64,000 bases of DNA, from contig JAHCID010000005.1 of the NCBI GenBank assembly GCA_026129405.1, positions 1-64,000 of the forward strand, in the 5' to 3' direction. This DNA is from a bacterium. Lineage in GTDB: Bacteria > Desulfobacterota > Binatia > DP-6. Both the position numbers and the translations under genes were made by a program. Of this stretch, positions 23,519-31,981 are shown one piece after another. The first letter of the stretch is position 1, and each line of letters starts with the position of its first letter. The notes under the pieces were generated by a model that was not told the DNA's origin, did no database searches, and worked only from the letters and a program-made list of their open reading frames with translations.

Positions 23519-24771
23519 GAAGTGCCCTCCTGCAGGCGGGGGACGCCGGCGTTCGGATCGTCGGCGGAGGCGATCGCGACGTGCAGCTCGGCGCCGAGGT
23601 CGGCGATGCCTTCCCCACACGCGCTGCCGTCGACCGAGAAGGTGACGAGGTGATTGATCCAATCGTGGACCGTACCGTCGCGCGAATTGGCCATGGCGAC
23701 GGTGAGCGAGTAGTGGCCGTTGCCGAGTGCGACCAGGAACGGGACCTCGATGCGCAGCCGGGAGCCGGCGGTGAGCGCGCCGAGCGGGCGGCGGAGCAGG
23801 ACGGTGTTCGTCGAGTAGACGACGTGGCCGCCGAGCCAGATGATGATGCCGAACACCGTATCCGTGCAGTCGTCATGGACCTCGGCGTCGACGTGGAGCA
23901 CCGCGCGCACGCCGGCGCGGAAGCTGTCGGTGCGGCGACCGGCGGCGTCGCGCAGCTGGATGTCGCCGAAGCGCACGGCGCCGTCGCCCCAGCGGTGGTC
24001 TGCGTCGGCCGGGGCATCGAGGAGCTCCGGCTTCACGGGCGAGGTCTTCATGACGGTGAGATAGGTCTGCACCACCTCGGCCGGGTCGCCGGACATCACG
24101 ATGCGGCCGCGGTCGAGCCAGAAGGCGCGGTCGCAGAAGCGCTGCACCGACGCGAGATCGTGGCTGACGAGGACGATCGTCTTCTTCTCGCGCTGGAGCG
24201 CCTCGAAGGTCTCGACGCACTTGCGCTGGAACTGCGCATCGCCGACGGCCATCACCTCGTCGAGCAGCAGGATGTCGGCGTCGGCGCGAATGGCGGTCGC
24301 GAAGGCGAGACGCACCATCATGCCGGACGAGAGGCTCTTCAGCTTGGCGTCGCGGAACTCCTCCAGCTCCGCGAATGCGACCACCTCGTCGATGCGGCGC
24401 GCCATCTCGGCGCGCGGGTAGCCGAGCACGGCGCCGTAGAGGGCGACGTTCTCGCGCACGGACAGCTCCTGATGGAAGCCGAGCCCCAGCTCCAGGAGCG
24501 GTACGAGGTGCCCGTCGACGCGGATGGTTCCGCTGTCGGGCACGAGGATGCCCGCCATCAGCTTCAGCAACGTGGACTTGCCCGAGCCGTTCGAGCCGAT
24601 GACGCCGACGAAGCTGCCCGCAGGCACCTCGAACGACACGTCCTGCACCGCCTGGAGGACGTCGACGGCGGAGGGGCGGAAGAGCCCGAGCAGGCGCTCG
24701 AGGAGGGTCGTCTGACGCTCGTGCGGGATGCGGAACGCCTTGGAGACGTCGCGGATCTCGATCGCCGCCAT
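23515..24771 (-). CDS. wzt: O-antigen/polysaccharide ABC transporter ATP-binding protein with C-terminal Wzt domain
   Basis: 418 residues. The ATPase (about 1-240) has Walker A GSNGSGKST, signature LSSGM, Walker B ILLLDEVMAVGD and the H-loop VSHD. Residues about 270-400 form an extra beta-rich domain (DGAVRFGDIQLRDAAG, GIIIWLGGHVVYSTNT) matching the Wzt C-terminal domain, which in O-antigen exporters recognises the capped end of the glycan. With the permease at 24772 it should export a finished polysaccharide across the inner membrane. The ATG follows the permease stop with no gap. Confidence 0.92.
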   Translation of the reverse strand: MAAIEIRDVSKAFRIPHERQTTLLERLLGLFRPSAVDVLQAVQDVSFEVPAGSFVGVIGSNGSGKSTLLKLMAGILVPDSGTIRVDGHLVPLLELGLGFHQELSVRENVALYGAVLGYPRAEMARRIDEVVAFAELEEFRDAKLKSLSSGMMVRLAFATAIRADADILLLDEVMAVGDAQFQRKCVETFEALQREKKTIVLVSHDLASVQRFCDRAFWLDRGRIVMSGDPAEVVQTYLTVMKTSPVKPELLDAPADADHRWGDGAVRFGDIQLRDAAGRRTDSFRAGVRAVLHVDAEVHDDCTDTVFGIIIWLGGHVVYSTNTVLLRRPLGALTAGSRLRIEVPFLVALGNGHYSLTVAMANSRDGTVHDWINHLVTFSVDGSACGEGIADLGAELHVAIASADDPNAGVPRLQEGTS

Positions 24772-25527
24772 CTAGAAGTACTCGACGACGCGCTCCTGGA
24801 GACGTCGGAACGCGAGTATCCCGAGTCCGAGCACGCCGAAGGCGAGGATCGTGGTCTTCATGATGCCGACCATGTCCGGCCAGTAGCCATAGATGACCGC
24901 CTGGCGGGCGTACAAGATCAGGCGCGCGAGCGGATTGTAGGTGATGAGCCAGCGCCACTGCTCGGGCATGAGCATGTCCTGATAGATGATCGGCGTCAGC
25001 CAGAAGCCGACCTGGACGCCGATGCCCCACAGGTAGCCGATGTCGTGGAAGCGGACGTGGAGCGGGGCGAGCAGCAGGGCGATCCCGAGCGCGAGCACGA
25101 CGAGGTCGAGGACGAGGATCGGCAGCACGATGACGGGCCAGCCGACGGGGACGTCCGTCGCCCAGAGGATGATGCCGAGGACGACGGCGCTGATCACGAA
25201 GGTGAGGAACGCGTTCACCACCGCCGCGCAGATCGGGATCCAGCGCGGCATCGGCACCTTCCCGATGATGCCCGCGTGCGTCATGAGCGCGCTGACGCCG
25301 TTCGTCGAGGCCTCGGCGAACAGCCCCCACATGGTGATGCCGAGCAGCAGATAGCCCGGGTAGTGGGGCACGTCGAAGCGGACGAACACGGAGAAGACGA
25401 GGAAGTAGATCAGCGAGAAGAGCAGGGGGTTCAGGACCGACCACGCGTACCCGAGGACCGAGTGCGTGTATCGGATCTTGAAATCCTTGAGCGCGAACTG
25501 GGCGATGAGATGCCCGTGGCGGGTCAT
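24772..25527 (-). CDS. wzm: Polysaccharide ABC transporter permease (Wzm-like)
   Basis: 251 residues with six predicted membrane helices, the ABC-2 permease pattern. LKDFKIRYTHSVLGYAWSVLNPLL is the amphipathic entry region conserved in Wzm and TagG proteins, and WLTPIIYQD followed by YNPLARLILYARQAV is typical of the last third. It forms the channel with the Wzt protein for lipid-linked polysaccharide export. First gene of a three-gene minus-strand operon (permease, ATPase, GT2). Confidence 0.92.
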   Translation of the reverse strand: MTRHGHLIAQFALKDFKIRYTHSVLGYAWSVLNPLLFSLIYFLVFSVFVRFDVPHYPGYLLLGITMWGLFAEASTNGVSALMTHAGIIGKVPMPRWIPICAAVVNAFLTFVISAVVLGIILWATDVPVGWPVIVLPILVLDLVVLALGIALLLAPLHVRFHDIGYLWGIGVQVGFWLTPIIYQDMLMPEQWRWLITYNPLARLILYARQAVIYGYWPDMVGIMKTTILAFGVLGLGILAFRRLQERVVEYF

Positions 25528-25633
25528 GCGAGGTGGTGCGGCGCGCGGCGGGATGGGCGGGGTGGCGGCCGCTCATCACCAGGGCGGGGACGCGCTGCCC
25601 TCCCCGGCGACACGGCTCTGCGACACGCGGCGG

Positions 25634-25663
25634 ACCCTACCAGAGCGCCGCATTTGGCTGCAA
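25634..25663 (-). promoter_or_regulatory. Promoter for the wzm-wzt-GT2 operon
   Basis: Minus strand: TTGCAG (25658-25663), 18-base spacer, TAGGGT (25634-25639). Four of six at -35, three of six at -10. It predicts a leader of about 100 bases before the permease ATG. Confidence 0.4.
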
Positions 25664-25720
25664 CACGGAACGCCCTCGCGAACGCCATCGCGGGCGCTGT
25701 GTCGCCGACCCGTGCGCGCG

Positions 25721-25750
25721 TTGACGGTCGCGGCTGCGCGCGGCTAACAT
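25721..25750 (+). promoter_or_regulatory. Promoter for the tandem GT2 pair
   Basis: TTGACG (25721-25726), 18-base spacer, TAACAT (25745-25750). Five of six at -35 and four of six at -10. Transcription would begin about 19 bases before the ATG at 25776, which has no clear Shine-Dalgarno. Confidence 0.55.
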
Positions 25751-25775
25751 CCCGCGCCTTCCGTCGTACGTACCC

Positions 25776-27035
25776 ATGGCCCTGCCCACACGACTGCGCT
25801 CGCTGGTGACCCGTGCGCGGTCCCGCTGGAAGGAATCGACCGACCCGCGGATCGTGCGCCCGAGGGACGTGGTCATCGTCGTCCTCAACTGGAACGGCCG
25901 CGAGGTCACGCTGAAGTGCCTCGAGAGCCTGGCGGCGGCCGACCTCGGCGGTGCCCGCGTCACGGTGGTCGACAACGGCTCGCGGGACGGCTCGGTCGAG
26001 GCCATCCGCGCCGCGTTCCCCGACGTCCCCGTGATCGCGCTGCCGCAGAATCGCGGCTACGCGGGCGGCAACAACGCCGGCATCCGCGACGCGCTCGAGC
26101 GTGGGGCGCGCGCCGTCCTGCTCCTCAACAACGACACCAAGGTCGCCACCGACTTCCTCGGGCCGCTCGTGTGGCTGCTGAACGAGTGTCCGCGCGCCGC
26201 CGCGGTGGCGAGCGCGATCTACCGCTACGACGTCCCCGAGGTGCTGACCGAGGCCTGGCTCGAGGTCTACTGGGGCTTCGGCATCGTGCGTCGCAAGGGC
26301 GTGAACGCGCTGCCGGGCGAGGGCTTCGACGCGGTGCGGCCGGTCGACGCCGGCGTCGGCTGCTCGCTGCTCATGCGCGGCGAGGCGCTGCGGCGGTTGG
26401 GCCCGCTCGACGAGGCCTACTTCGCCTACCACGAGGAGGTCGAGTGGTGCGTGCGCGCCGGACGCGCCGGCTGGCAGGTCTTCTACCAGCCGTACTCGCG
26501 GGTCTGGCACCACATCTCGAAGAGCACCGACGTGCCGCGTGCCCCGGCGCGGCGCCGGCGCCCGCCCGCCGGCGAGGAGCTGCCGAACCCGATCCCGCTG
26601 CAGTGGAACCCCGTGCGCACCTACCTCGGGGCGCGCAACTCGGTCCGCTTCATGCGCACGCACGGCTCGCTGCGCCAGCGCGTCTACTTCTGGGCGTCGA
26701 CGCTCTACAACATCCCGCTCGAGCTGCTGGCGATCGTCTCCGGGCGCGAGGAGGAGCTGAAGCTCGGGCTCTTCGGCTACCGGCGCGGACTCGCGAGCTG
26801 GTGCTACGACGTCGCCGGCGTGCCGTCGGAGACCTGGCCCGGCAAGGAGCCGACGCGATCGCAGCGGCTTCGCGCCCTCCTGGTCGCGCCCTTCGCGCTC
26901 ACGGTCGCGCTGCCGCTGGCGCTGTGGCGTGCGCGGCGCGACGGGCTCACGCGACAGGTCGAGGCGTGCGTGGCCGGCCACTGGGACGGCATCCTCGGCC
27001 GTCCGCTGCCGCTCGAGCGCCTGGGCCTGCGATGA
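25776..27035 (+). CDS. Family 2 glycosyltransferase, first of a tandem pair
   Basis: 419 residues. VVIVVLNWNGREVTLKC, VVDNGSRDGSVEAIR, QNRGYAGGNNAGI, VLLLNNDTKV and YFAYHEEVEWCVRAGRAG are GT2 rhamnosyltransferase-like motifs. A longer C-terminal part follows (YLGARNSVRFMRTHG, a hydrophobic segment near LLVAPFALTVALPLALW) and the tail GRPLPLERLGLR. The next gene overlaps its stop (ATGA) and is a clear paralogue, so the pair arose by tandem duplication. Cytoplasmic side of the inner membrane; sugar unknown. Confidence 0.88.
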   Translation: MALPTRLRSLVTRARSRWKESTDPRIVRPRDVVIVVLNWNGREVTLKCLESLAAADLGGARVTVVDNGSRDGSVEAIRAAFPDVPVIALPQNRGYAGGNNAGIRDALERGARAVLLLNNDTKVATDFLGPLVWLLNECPRAAAVASAIYRYDVPEVLTEAWLEVYWGFGIVRRKGVNALPGEGFDAVRPVDAGVGCSLLMRGEALRRLGPLDEAYFAYHEEVEWCVRAGRAGWQVFYQPYSRVWHHISKSTDVPRAPARRRRPPAGEELPNPIPLQWNPVRTYLGARNSVRFMRTHGSLRQRVYFWASTLYNIPLELLAIVSGREEELKLGLFGYRRGLASWCYDVAGVPSETWPGKEPTRSQRLRALLVAPFALTVALPLALWRARRDGLTRQVEACVAGHWDGILGRPLPLERLGLR

Positions 27036-28282
27036 GCGACGCGATCGACGCGGGGCCTCCGCCGCTGGCGCCGGCGCAGGTGACGATCGTCGTCCTCAAC
27101 TGGCGTCGTGCCGACGACACGATCGCCTGTCTCGCGAGCCTGGCGGCCGCCCGGCTCGACGGCGCGCGCGTGCTGGTCGTCGACAACGGCTCCGGCGACG
27201 GCTCCGTGGCGCGCATCCGCGCCGCGGCACCGGCCGTGCCGATCATCGCCCTGGCCGAGAATCGCGGCTACGCGGGCGGCAACAACGCCGGCATCGAGCA
27301 GGCCCTCGCCGACGGTGCGGCGGCCGTGCTCCTCCTCAACAACGACACGCTGGTGTCGCCGGACTTCTTGGCGCCGCTCGTCGAGGCGCTGGCCGCCAGC
27401 CCCGAGGCGGCCGCCGTGTGCGGCGCCGTCCATCGTCACGACCGGCCGGAGCTGCTCGACGTCGCCTGGTCCGAGGTGCGCTTCGCCGACCGTCACGCGG
27501 TGCAGTTGCGCGGCGTCAACGCCGTGCCGGGCGAAGGCTTCGACCAGCGGCGCAACGTCGAGATCGCGGTCGGCTGCGTGCTGCTCCTGCGCGCGACGGC
27601 GCTGCGGCAGATCGGGCTGCTCGACGAGACCTACTTCGCCTATCACGAGGACGTCGAGTGGGGCCTGCGCGCCCGCGCCGCCGGCTGGCAGCTGTTCTAC
27701 GAGCCCTATGCGCGCGTCTACCATCGCGGCTCGGCCAGCACCGGCGTCGGCGGACGCACGGCGGATCCGGGCGCGACCGACGCCGTCAACCTCGCGCTGC
27801 CCAACGCCGAGGTGCTGCGGCCGAATCCCGTACGCGCGTATCTCGGCGGCCGCAACGTGGTGCGACTCCTGCGCGCCTATGCGACGCCCGAGGAGCGCCG
27901 CTCGTTCGTGAAGCAGCTCGCGCGCCGCGTGCCGCTCGAGCTGGCGGCGCTGGCCCTCGACCGACAGGGCTGGCTGCGGCTCGGGCGCTTCGACTGGGCC
28001 GAGGCCGCGCGCGTCTTCTTCCTCGATCGGCACGGGTTGCCGCGCGGCCCGCTGGCGGGGGCGGCACGACGCCGGCGGGCGCTGCGGCTCGCCGTGCTGG
28101 CGCCGGTCGACGTCGTCTGGGGCGCGCCGCACGCCGTCTGGAGCGCCTGGCGCGCCGGCCGTCTGTCCGAGGCGACGGCCGAGCTGCGGGGTCTGCTCGA
28201 CGGCTGGCGCGATCGCCCGCTGCCGCTCGTCCGTCTGGGGCTACGTCCCGCCGCGGGCGAGGAAGGCGCGCAGGGACGGTAG
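27032..28282 (+). CDS. Family 2 glycosyltransferase, second of a tandem pair
   Basis: 416 residues. VTIVVLNWRRADDTIAC, VVDNGSGDGSVARIR, ENRGYAGGNNAGI, VLLLNNDTLV and YFAYHEDVEWGLRARAAG repeat the motif order of its upstream neighbour, as do the C-terminal hydrophobic segment and the RPLPLVRLGLR tail, here extended by about 12 residues. In the acceptor motif it has EWG where the paralogue has EWC. ATGA overlap with the upstream gene. Its last 42 bases overlap the end of the convergent SGNH hydrolase gene. Confidence 0.87.
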   Translation: MSDAIDAGPPPLAPAQVTIVVLNWRRADDTIACLASLAAARLDGARVLVVDNGSGDGSVARIRAAAPAVPIIALAENRGYAGGNNAGIEQALADGAAAVLLLNNDTLVSPDFLAPLVEALAASPEAAAVCGAVHRHDRPELLDVAWSEVRFADRHAVQLRGVNAVPGEGFDQRRNVEIAVGCVLLLRATALRQIGLLDETYFAYHEDVEWGLRARAAGWQLFYEPYARVYHRGSASTGVGGRTADPGATDAVNLALPNAEVLRPNPVRAYLGGRNVVRLLRAYATPEERRSFVKQLARRVPLELAALALDRQGWLRLGRFDWAEAARVFFLDRHGLPRGPLAGAARRRRALRLAVLAPVDVVWGAPHAVWSAWRAGRLSEATAELRGLLDGWRDRPLPLVRLGLRPAAGEEGAQGR

Positions 28283-29785
28283 GCCGGCGATCACGTCGAC
28301 CAGCGCCTCGGCGATGATGCGATGGCCGGCGCGGCTGGGGTGGGTGCGCTCGGCCATGAGGAACAGCTGCCCGAACTCGGCGACCGGCGCGCGCCGGGGT
28401 CCGGGCATCTTCTCGGCGCGCACGCCCTGGGTCGACGGGAGCGGGAGGTGCGGCAGGAACTCCGGCTCGTCGTCGCGATGGAAGCGGTAGCCGACCGACG
28501 GCACGCGGGGCGGCACCAGCACCGTCGCGGTGTACACGCCGTCGCCCGCGATCTCGTCGCCGTCCGCGCCGTCGTCGTGCATCGGCGTGTCGAAGCGGAA
28601 GGTGCCGAAGAACTCGGCCTCGCCGGCCACGGTCACTGCGCCTCCGGGCGGCACGCCGGTCACGCGCAGGACGAGCCGCCGGCTGCCGTCCTCGTGCGGG
28701 GGGTCGTCGAGCGCGCCCGCCGGCGCGAGGCCGAGCCGCTCGGTGCGGGCGGTCTCGTCGGTGACCCGCAGCGCGGCGAAGCGCTCGACGAGGTCGACGA
28801 ACGGGATGCCGTCCGCCTGTACCGCCGGGCGCACGCCCTGCACCGCGCGCGTGGCCATGAAGTCGACGTTCAGCACCACGAGATCGGCGCCCGCCGCGCG
28901 CGTCGCCTCGCGGGCCTCGTGGATCAGCTCGCCGATCTGCGGCAGCGACACGCGCCGGCAGCTGCCCGGCGCGGTGCTCTGCGCGCGGCACCCGGGACTG
29001 GGCTCCTCGCCGCGCTCGGGGCGGTGGTCGGCGAGCAGGCGGGCGATGGCGGTGCGCTGGACGAAGCCGACGACGGGCGCGACGAGACGGCCGACGCTGC
29101 CCGGCGCGGGCCCGAGGTGCTCGAGATCCGTCGTCGTCACCGGATAGAACTGGTCGTTCGTGCCGTGGGCCATGACGACGACGTCGGGGGCGAGCGCGAG
29201 GCCTTCGGTGCGGAGGTAACGAACCCCCTGGGCCCAGCTCCACCCCGGGACGCCGGCGTTGATCACCTCGAACGTGCGGCCCGGCCAGCGCGCGGCGAGC
29301 AGGTGCTCGAGCTGGCGCGGGAACGGGTCGTCCTGGTCGACGTTGAACCCGAAGGTGATCGAGTCGCCGATGCAGAGCACGCGATAGTGGCTCGGGTCGC
29401 GGGGGCCGACCGGCGGGCTGCGGCGGCCGGCGGCGTCGGTGACGAGCGTCCACGTCGCCCCGGTGCCGGCCGGCGTCGGGTTCACGGGCTGCGTCTTGGT
29501 GGCATTCGGCGAGCTGCGCCAGAGGAGGACGGGACAGGCGCGCAGCGGCGTCGGGTTGATCTCCGGCGCGAGGTCGATGCCGGCGAGCGTGCGCGACACG
29601 AAGTCGGTCGGCACCTCGGCGGCCGTCGGCTCGGCGCGGCGGGCGAGCAGCGCCGCGGCGCCCAGCTCCAGCGCTCCGAGCATGCCGACGAGCAGGACGA
29701 GGGTGACGACGGTGAGAGCCACCGCCCCGCGCCAGCCGCGCAGCCGCGCCGGCGCGCCGGACGAGGGCAGGGCAGGCGAGGGCAC
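28241..29785 (-). CDS. Membrane-anchored SGNH hydrolase with inserted beta-sandwich domain
   Basis: 514 residues. One N-terminal helix (about 21-47) anchors a periplasmic SGNH/GDSL domain: block I VLCIGDSITFG with Ser142, block III HGTND with Asn210, and the final block ERTHPSRAGH with His482. The residue three before that His is Glu479, where Asp is usual. Between block III and the final His lies an insertion (about 360-440) with DDGADGDEIAGDGVYTATV, a calcium-type loop of small beta-sandwich domains. Such enzymes esterify or de-esterify acyl groups on glycans. Start GTG 29785 has GGAG nearby. It probably acts on the surface glycan made by neighbouring genes. Confidence 0.78.
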   Translation of the reverse strand: MPSPALPSSGAPARLRGWRGAVALTVVTLVLLVGMLGALELGAAALLARRAEPTAAEVPTDFVSRTLAGIDLAPEINPTPLRACPVLLWRSSPNATKTQPVNPTPAGTGATWTLVTDAAGRRSPPVGPRDPSHYRVLCIGDSITFGFNVDQDDPFPRQLEHLLAARWPGRTFEVINAGVPGWSWAQGVRYLRTEGLALAPDVVVMAHGTNDQFYPVTTTDLEHLGPAPGSVGRLVAPVVGFVQRTAIARLLADHRPERGEEPSPGCRAQSTAPGSCRRVSLPQIGELIHEAREATRAAGADLVVLNVDFMATRAVQGVRPAVQADGIPFVDLVERFAALRVTDETARTERLGLAPAGALDDPPHEDGSRRLVLRVTGVPPGGAVTVAGEAEFFGTFRFDTPMHDDGADGDEIAGDGVYTATVLVPPRVPSVGYRFHRDDEPEFLPHLPLPSTQGVRAEKMPGPRRAPVAEFGQLFLMAERTHPSRAGHRIIAEALVDVIAGLPSLRAFLARGGT

Positions 29786-29839
29786 GCCTGCTCCGTTCGC
29801 ATGGCCCGTCGTGACGCGCAAGCCGCGGCCGGCCGTGCG

Positions 29840-29868
29840 TTGCCACCCGGAAGCCCCCCACCTACACT
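29840..29868 (+). promoter_or_regulatory. Promoter for the methyltransferase gene at 29878
   Basis: TTGCCA (29840-29845), 17-base spacer, TACACT (29863-29868). The -10 ends nine bases before the GTG start, so the transcript would have almost no leader. Confidence 0.5.
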
Positions 29869-29877
29869 CACGGGATC

Positions 29878-30561
29878 GTGGGTACCGCCTCCGCCGCGAC
29901 GAGCGCGCAGGATCTGCGTGCACTCTACGATCAGCGGTTCCCCCCCGCCGAGCGGGCGGCGAAGGCTCGGCTGTGGGCCGTGCTGTGCGCGGACTTCTTC
30001 CAGCGCTACGTGCGCTCCGACGATACCGTGCTCGACGTCGGCGCAGGGCTCTGCGAGTTCGTGAACCACATCCGCGCCGGGCGGCGCATCGCCGTGGACA
30101 TGGGCGAGCACGTCGATCAGGCCGCGGCGGCGGGCGTCGAGGTGCACCGCGGCTCCGCCGGCGATCTCGGCTGGCTCCCCGACGCCAGCGTCGACGTCGT
30201 CTTCGCCAGCAACGTGTTCGAGCACTTCCTGGCGAAGACGGACGTGCTGGCGGCACTGCGCGAAGCCCGGCGCGTGCTGCGCGTCGGCGGGCGGATCGTC
30301 GTCCTCCAGCCGAACGTCAAGTACGCCTACCGCGAGTACTGGGACTTCTTCGACCACCATCTGCCGCTCAGCGACGGGGCGATGGCGGAGGCGCTCGGCC
30401 TCGCGGGGCTGCACGTCGTCGAGGTGCGGCCACGGTTCCTGCCGTACTCGACGAAGGGCCACCTGCCGACGTGGCCGTTCCTCGTGCGGCTCTATCTGCG
30501 CATGCCGCTGGCGCAACGGCTCCTGGGCAAGCAGATGCTGCTGGTCGCCGAGAAGCGCTGA
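29878..30561 (+). CDS. Class I SAM-dependent methyltransferase
   Basis: 227 residues. The SAM-binding motif I reads VLDVGAGLCEFVNHI, followed by VDVVFASNVFEHF (motif of the Methyltransf_11 group) and VLRVGGRIVVLQPN. The substrate is unknown; in a glycan region methylation of a sugar or of a lipid-linked intermediate is plausible but unproven. The start is GTG at 29878 with no Shine-Dalgarno and a promoter directly upstream. It ends nine bases before the convergent sulfatase-fold gene. The region before motif I is short, with no extra domain. Confidence 0.8.
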   Translation: MGTASAATSAQDLRALYDQRFPPAERAAKARLWAVLCADFFQRYVRSDDTVLDVGAGLCEFVNHIRAGRRIAVDMGEHVDQAAAAGVEVHRGSAGDLGWLPDASVDVVFASNVFEHFLAKTDVLAALREARRVLRVGGRIVVLQPNVKYAYREYWDFFDHHLPLSDGAMAEALGLAGLHVVEVRPRFLPYSTKGHLPTWPFLVRLYLRMPLAQRLLGKQMLLVAEKR

Positions 30562-30570
30562 GCGCCGCCC

Positions 30571-31968
30571 CTAGTGGGCGTAGCCGAGCGCCTTCAGGCG
30601 CTCGCGGGTCTCGGCGTCGAGCTCCATCGTCTGCGCACTGCCCGCACGGGGCTGGAGCGTGGCGATCAGGGCGTCGAGGCCGCCGCTCAGCGTCTCGCGC
30701 TCGGCCGGCGTCAGCGCGTCGGGATCGGTCTCGCCCGGATCGGCTCGCTGGTCGAACCACAGCGGCGAATCGTCGAACGGACGGATGATCTTGCGGCGCT
30801 CGGGATCGAGCAGCGCGCGATGGTGCTTCGTGGCCACGTCCGACCTGATGAGACGCTCGAGCTCGCTCAGGGCCGCGCGAGCCGGCGGTGGCTTGCCGGC
30901 GAACCAGGCGCGCCAGCCGCTCACGGTCCACGGCCGCAGCGAGTGGCCCTCGTACGAGGGCGGCCGCTCGATGCCGGACCAGTCGAGGATCGTCGGCGCG
31001 ACGTCGACCAGCTGGACGACCTCGTCGCGGGCGATCGGCGTCGTGCTGCCCGGCGGCACGATGACGAGCGGCACGCGGACGACGGTGTCGTAGAGCGACT
31101 TGCCGTGGCCCATGATGCCGTGCTCGCGAAACTCCTCCCCGTGGTCGGCGGTGACGACGATCAGGGCGTTCTCGAGCAGGCCGCGCTTGCCGAGCTGCTC
31201 GAAGAGCGCGGCGATCTGGGCGTCCATCGCCATGATCGAGGCGTCGTAGTAGTCCTGGATCGCCTCCATCATCTCCGGTGACGGCGGGAAGAGGTCGCCG
31301 ACCCAGGCCGCCGCGTTGACGTCGTCGGCCGATGGCGTCTCGCGGTTGCCGCGCAGCCGCGCGAGCGCCTCGGCGGGCGGGTCGTAGGGCGTGTGCGGCT
31401 CCATGTACTGGAGGTACAGGAACAGCGGGACGCCCTTCGGTTGCTGGTCGATCCACTCGAGCGCCTTCGCGTTGACGGTGTCGGCCCGCGCCGGGAACCA
31501 GAGGTACTTCGGCTTCTCGTTCTTCGCGAGCGGGAACGCCTGGTAGTGGTCGTAGCCCTGCGCGAAGCCGAGGCTGCGCGTGACGAGCGCGTTGGCGGAC
31601 AGCCCACAGGTGCGGTAGCCGGCGAGCTGGAGCACCTCGGCGAGCGTCGATTCGTCGTCGGCCAGCTTCTTGTTGAAGCCGGTGACGCCGTGCTGCAGCA
31701 GGTAGCGCGAGGTGATGATCGACGCGACCGAGCCGCTCGTCCACGACGTCTGCGCGTAGGCGTGGCGGAAGGCGGTGCCGCGGGCGGCGAGCGAATCGAC
31801 GAAGGGCGCCACCGTGCGCTTCGCGCCCCACGCCGCGAGCCGGTCGGCCCGCATCGTGTCGAGCACGAGCACGATCACGTTCGGCGGGTGGGACGGCCGC
31901 CCGCAGGCGGCGAGCAGCGTCAGCGCGGCGAGCAGCGGCCAGAGCGCGCGGCGGACGGGCGTTCCCAC
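30571..31968 (-). CDS. Sulfatase-fold lipoprotein with Thr nucleophile
   Basis: 465 residues. A signal peptide ends in the lipobox LAAC (Cys22), so the enzyme should be lipid-anchored in the periplasm or outer membrane. Superfamily metal motifs are VLVLDTMRADR, TADHGEEFREHG and HGKSLYDTVVRVPL. The nucleophile segment TSWTSGSVASIITSRY gives Thr77, and no sulfatase CxPSR motif is present. It is about as long as the protein at 17324-18724 and ends the same way (RLKALGYAH), so the two are paralogues. A phospho-group transferase or phosphodiesterase role on surface glycan is a reasonable guess. GTG start, with GGAG upstream. Confidence 0.78.
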   Translation of the reverse strand: MGTPVRRALWPLLAALTLLAACGRPSHPPNVIVLVLDTMRADRLAAWGAKRTVAPFVDSLAARGTAFRHAYAQTSWTSGSVASIITSRYLLQHGVTGFNKKLADDESTLAEVLQLAGYRTCGLSANALVTRSLGFAQGYDHYQAFPLAKNEKPKYLWFPARADTVNAKALEWIDQQPKGVPLFLYLQYMEPHTPYDPPAEALARLRGNRETPSADDVNAAAWVGDLFPPSPEMMEAIQDYYDASIMAMDAQIAALFEQLGKRGLLENALIVVTADHGEEFREHGIMGHGKSLYDTVVRVPLVIVPPGSTTPIARDEVVQLVDVAPTILDWSGIERPPSYEGHSLRPWTVSGWRAWFAGKPPPARAALSELERLIRSDVATKHHRALLDPERRKIIRPFDDSPLWFDQRADPGETDPDALTPAERETLSGGLDALIATLQPRAGSAQTMELDAETRERLKALGYAH

Positions 31969-31981
31969 GTCCGCGCTCCGC

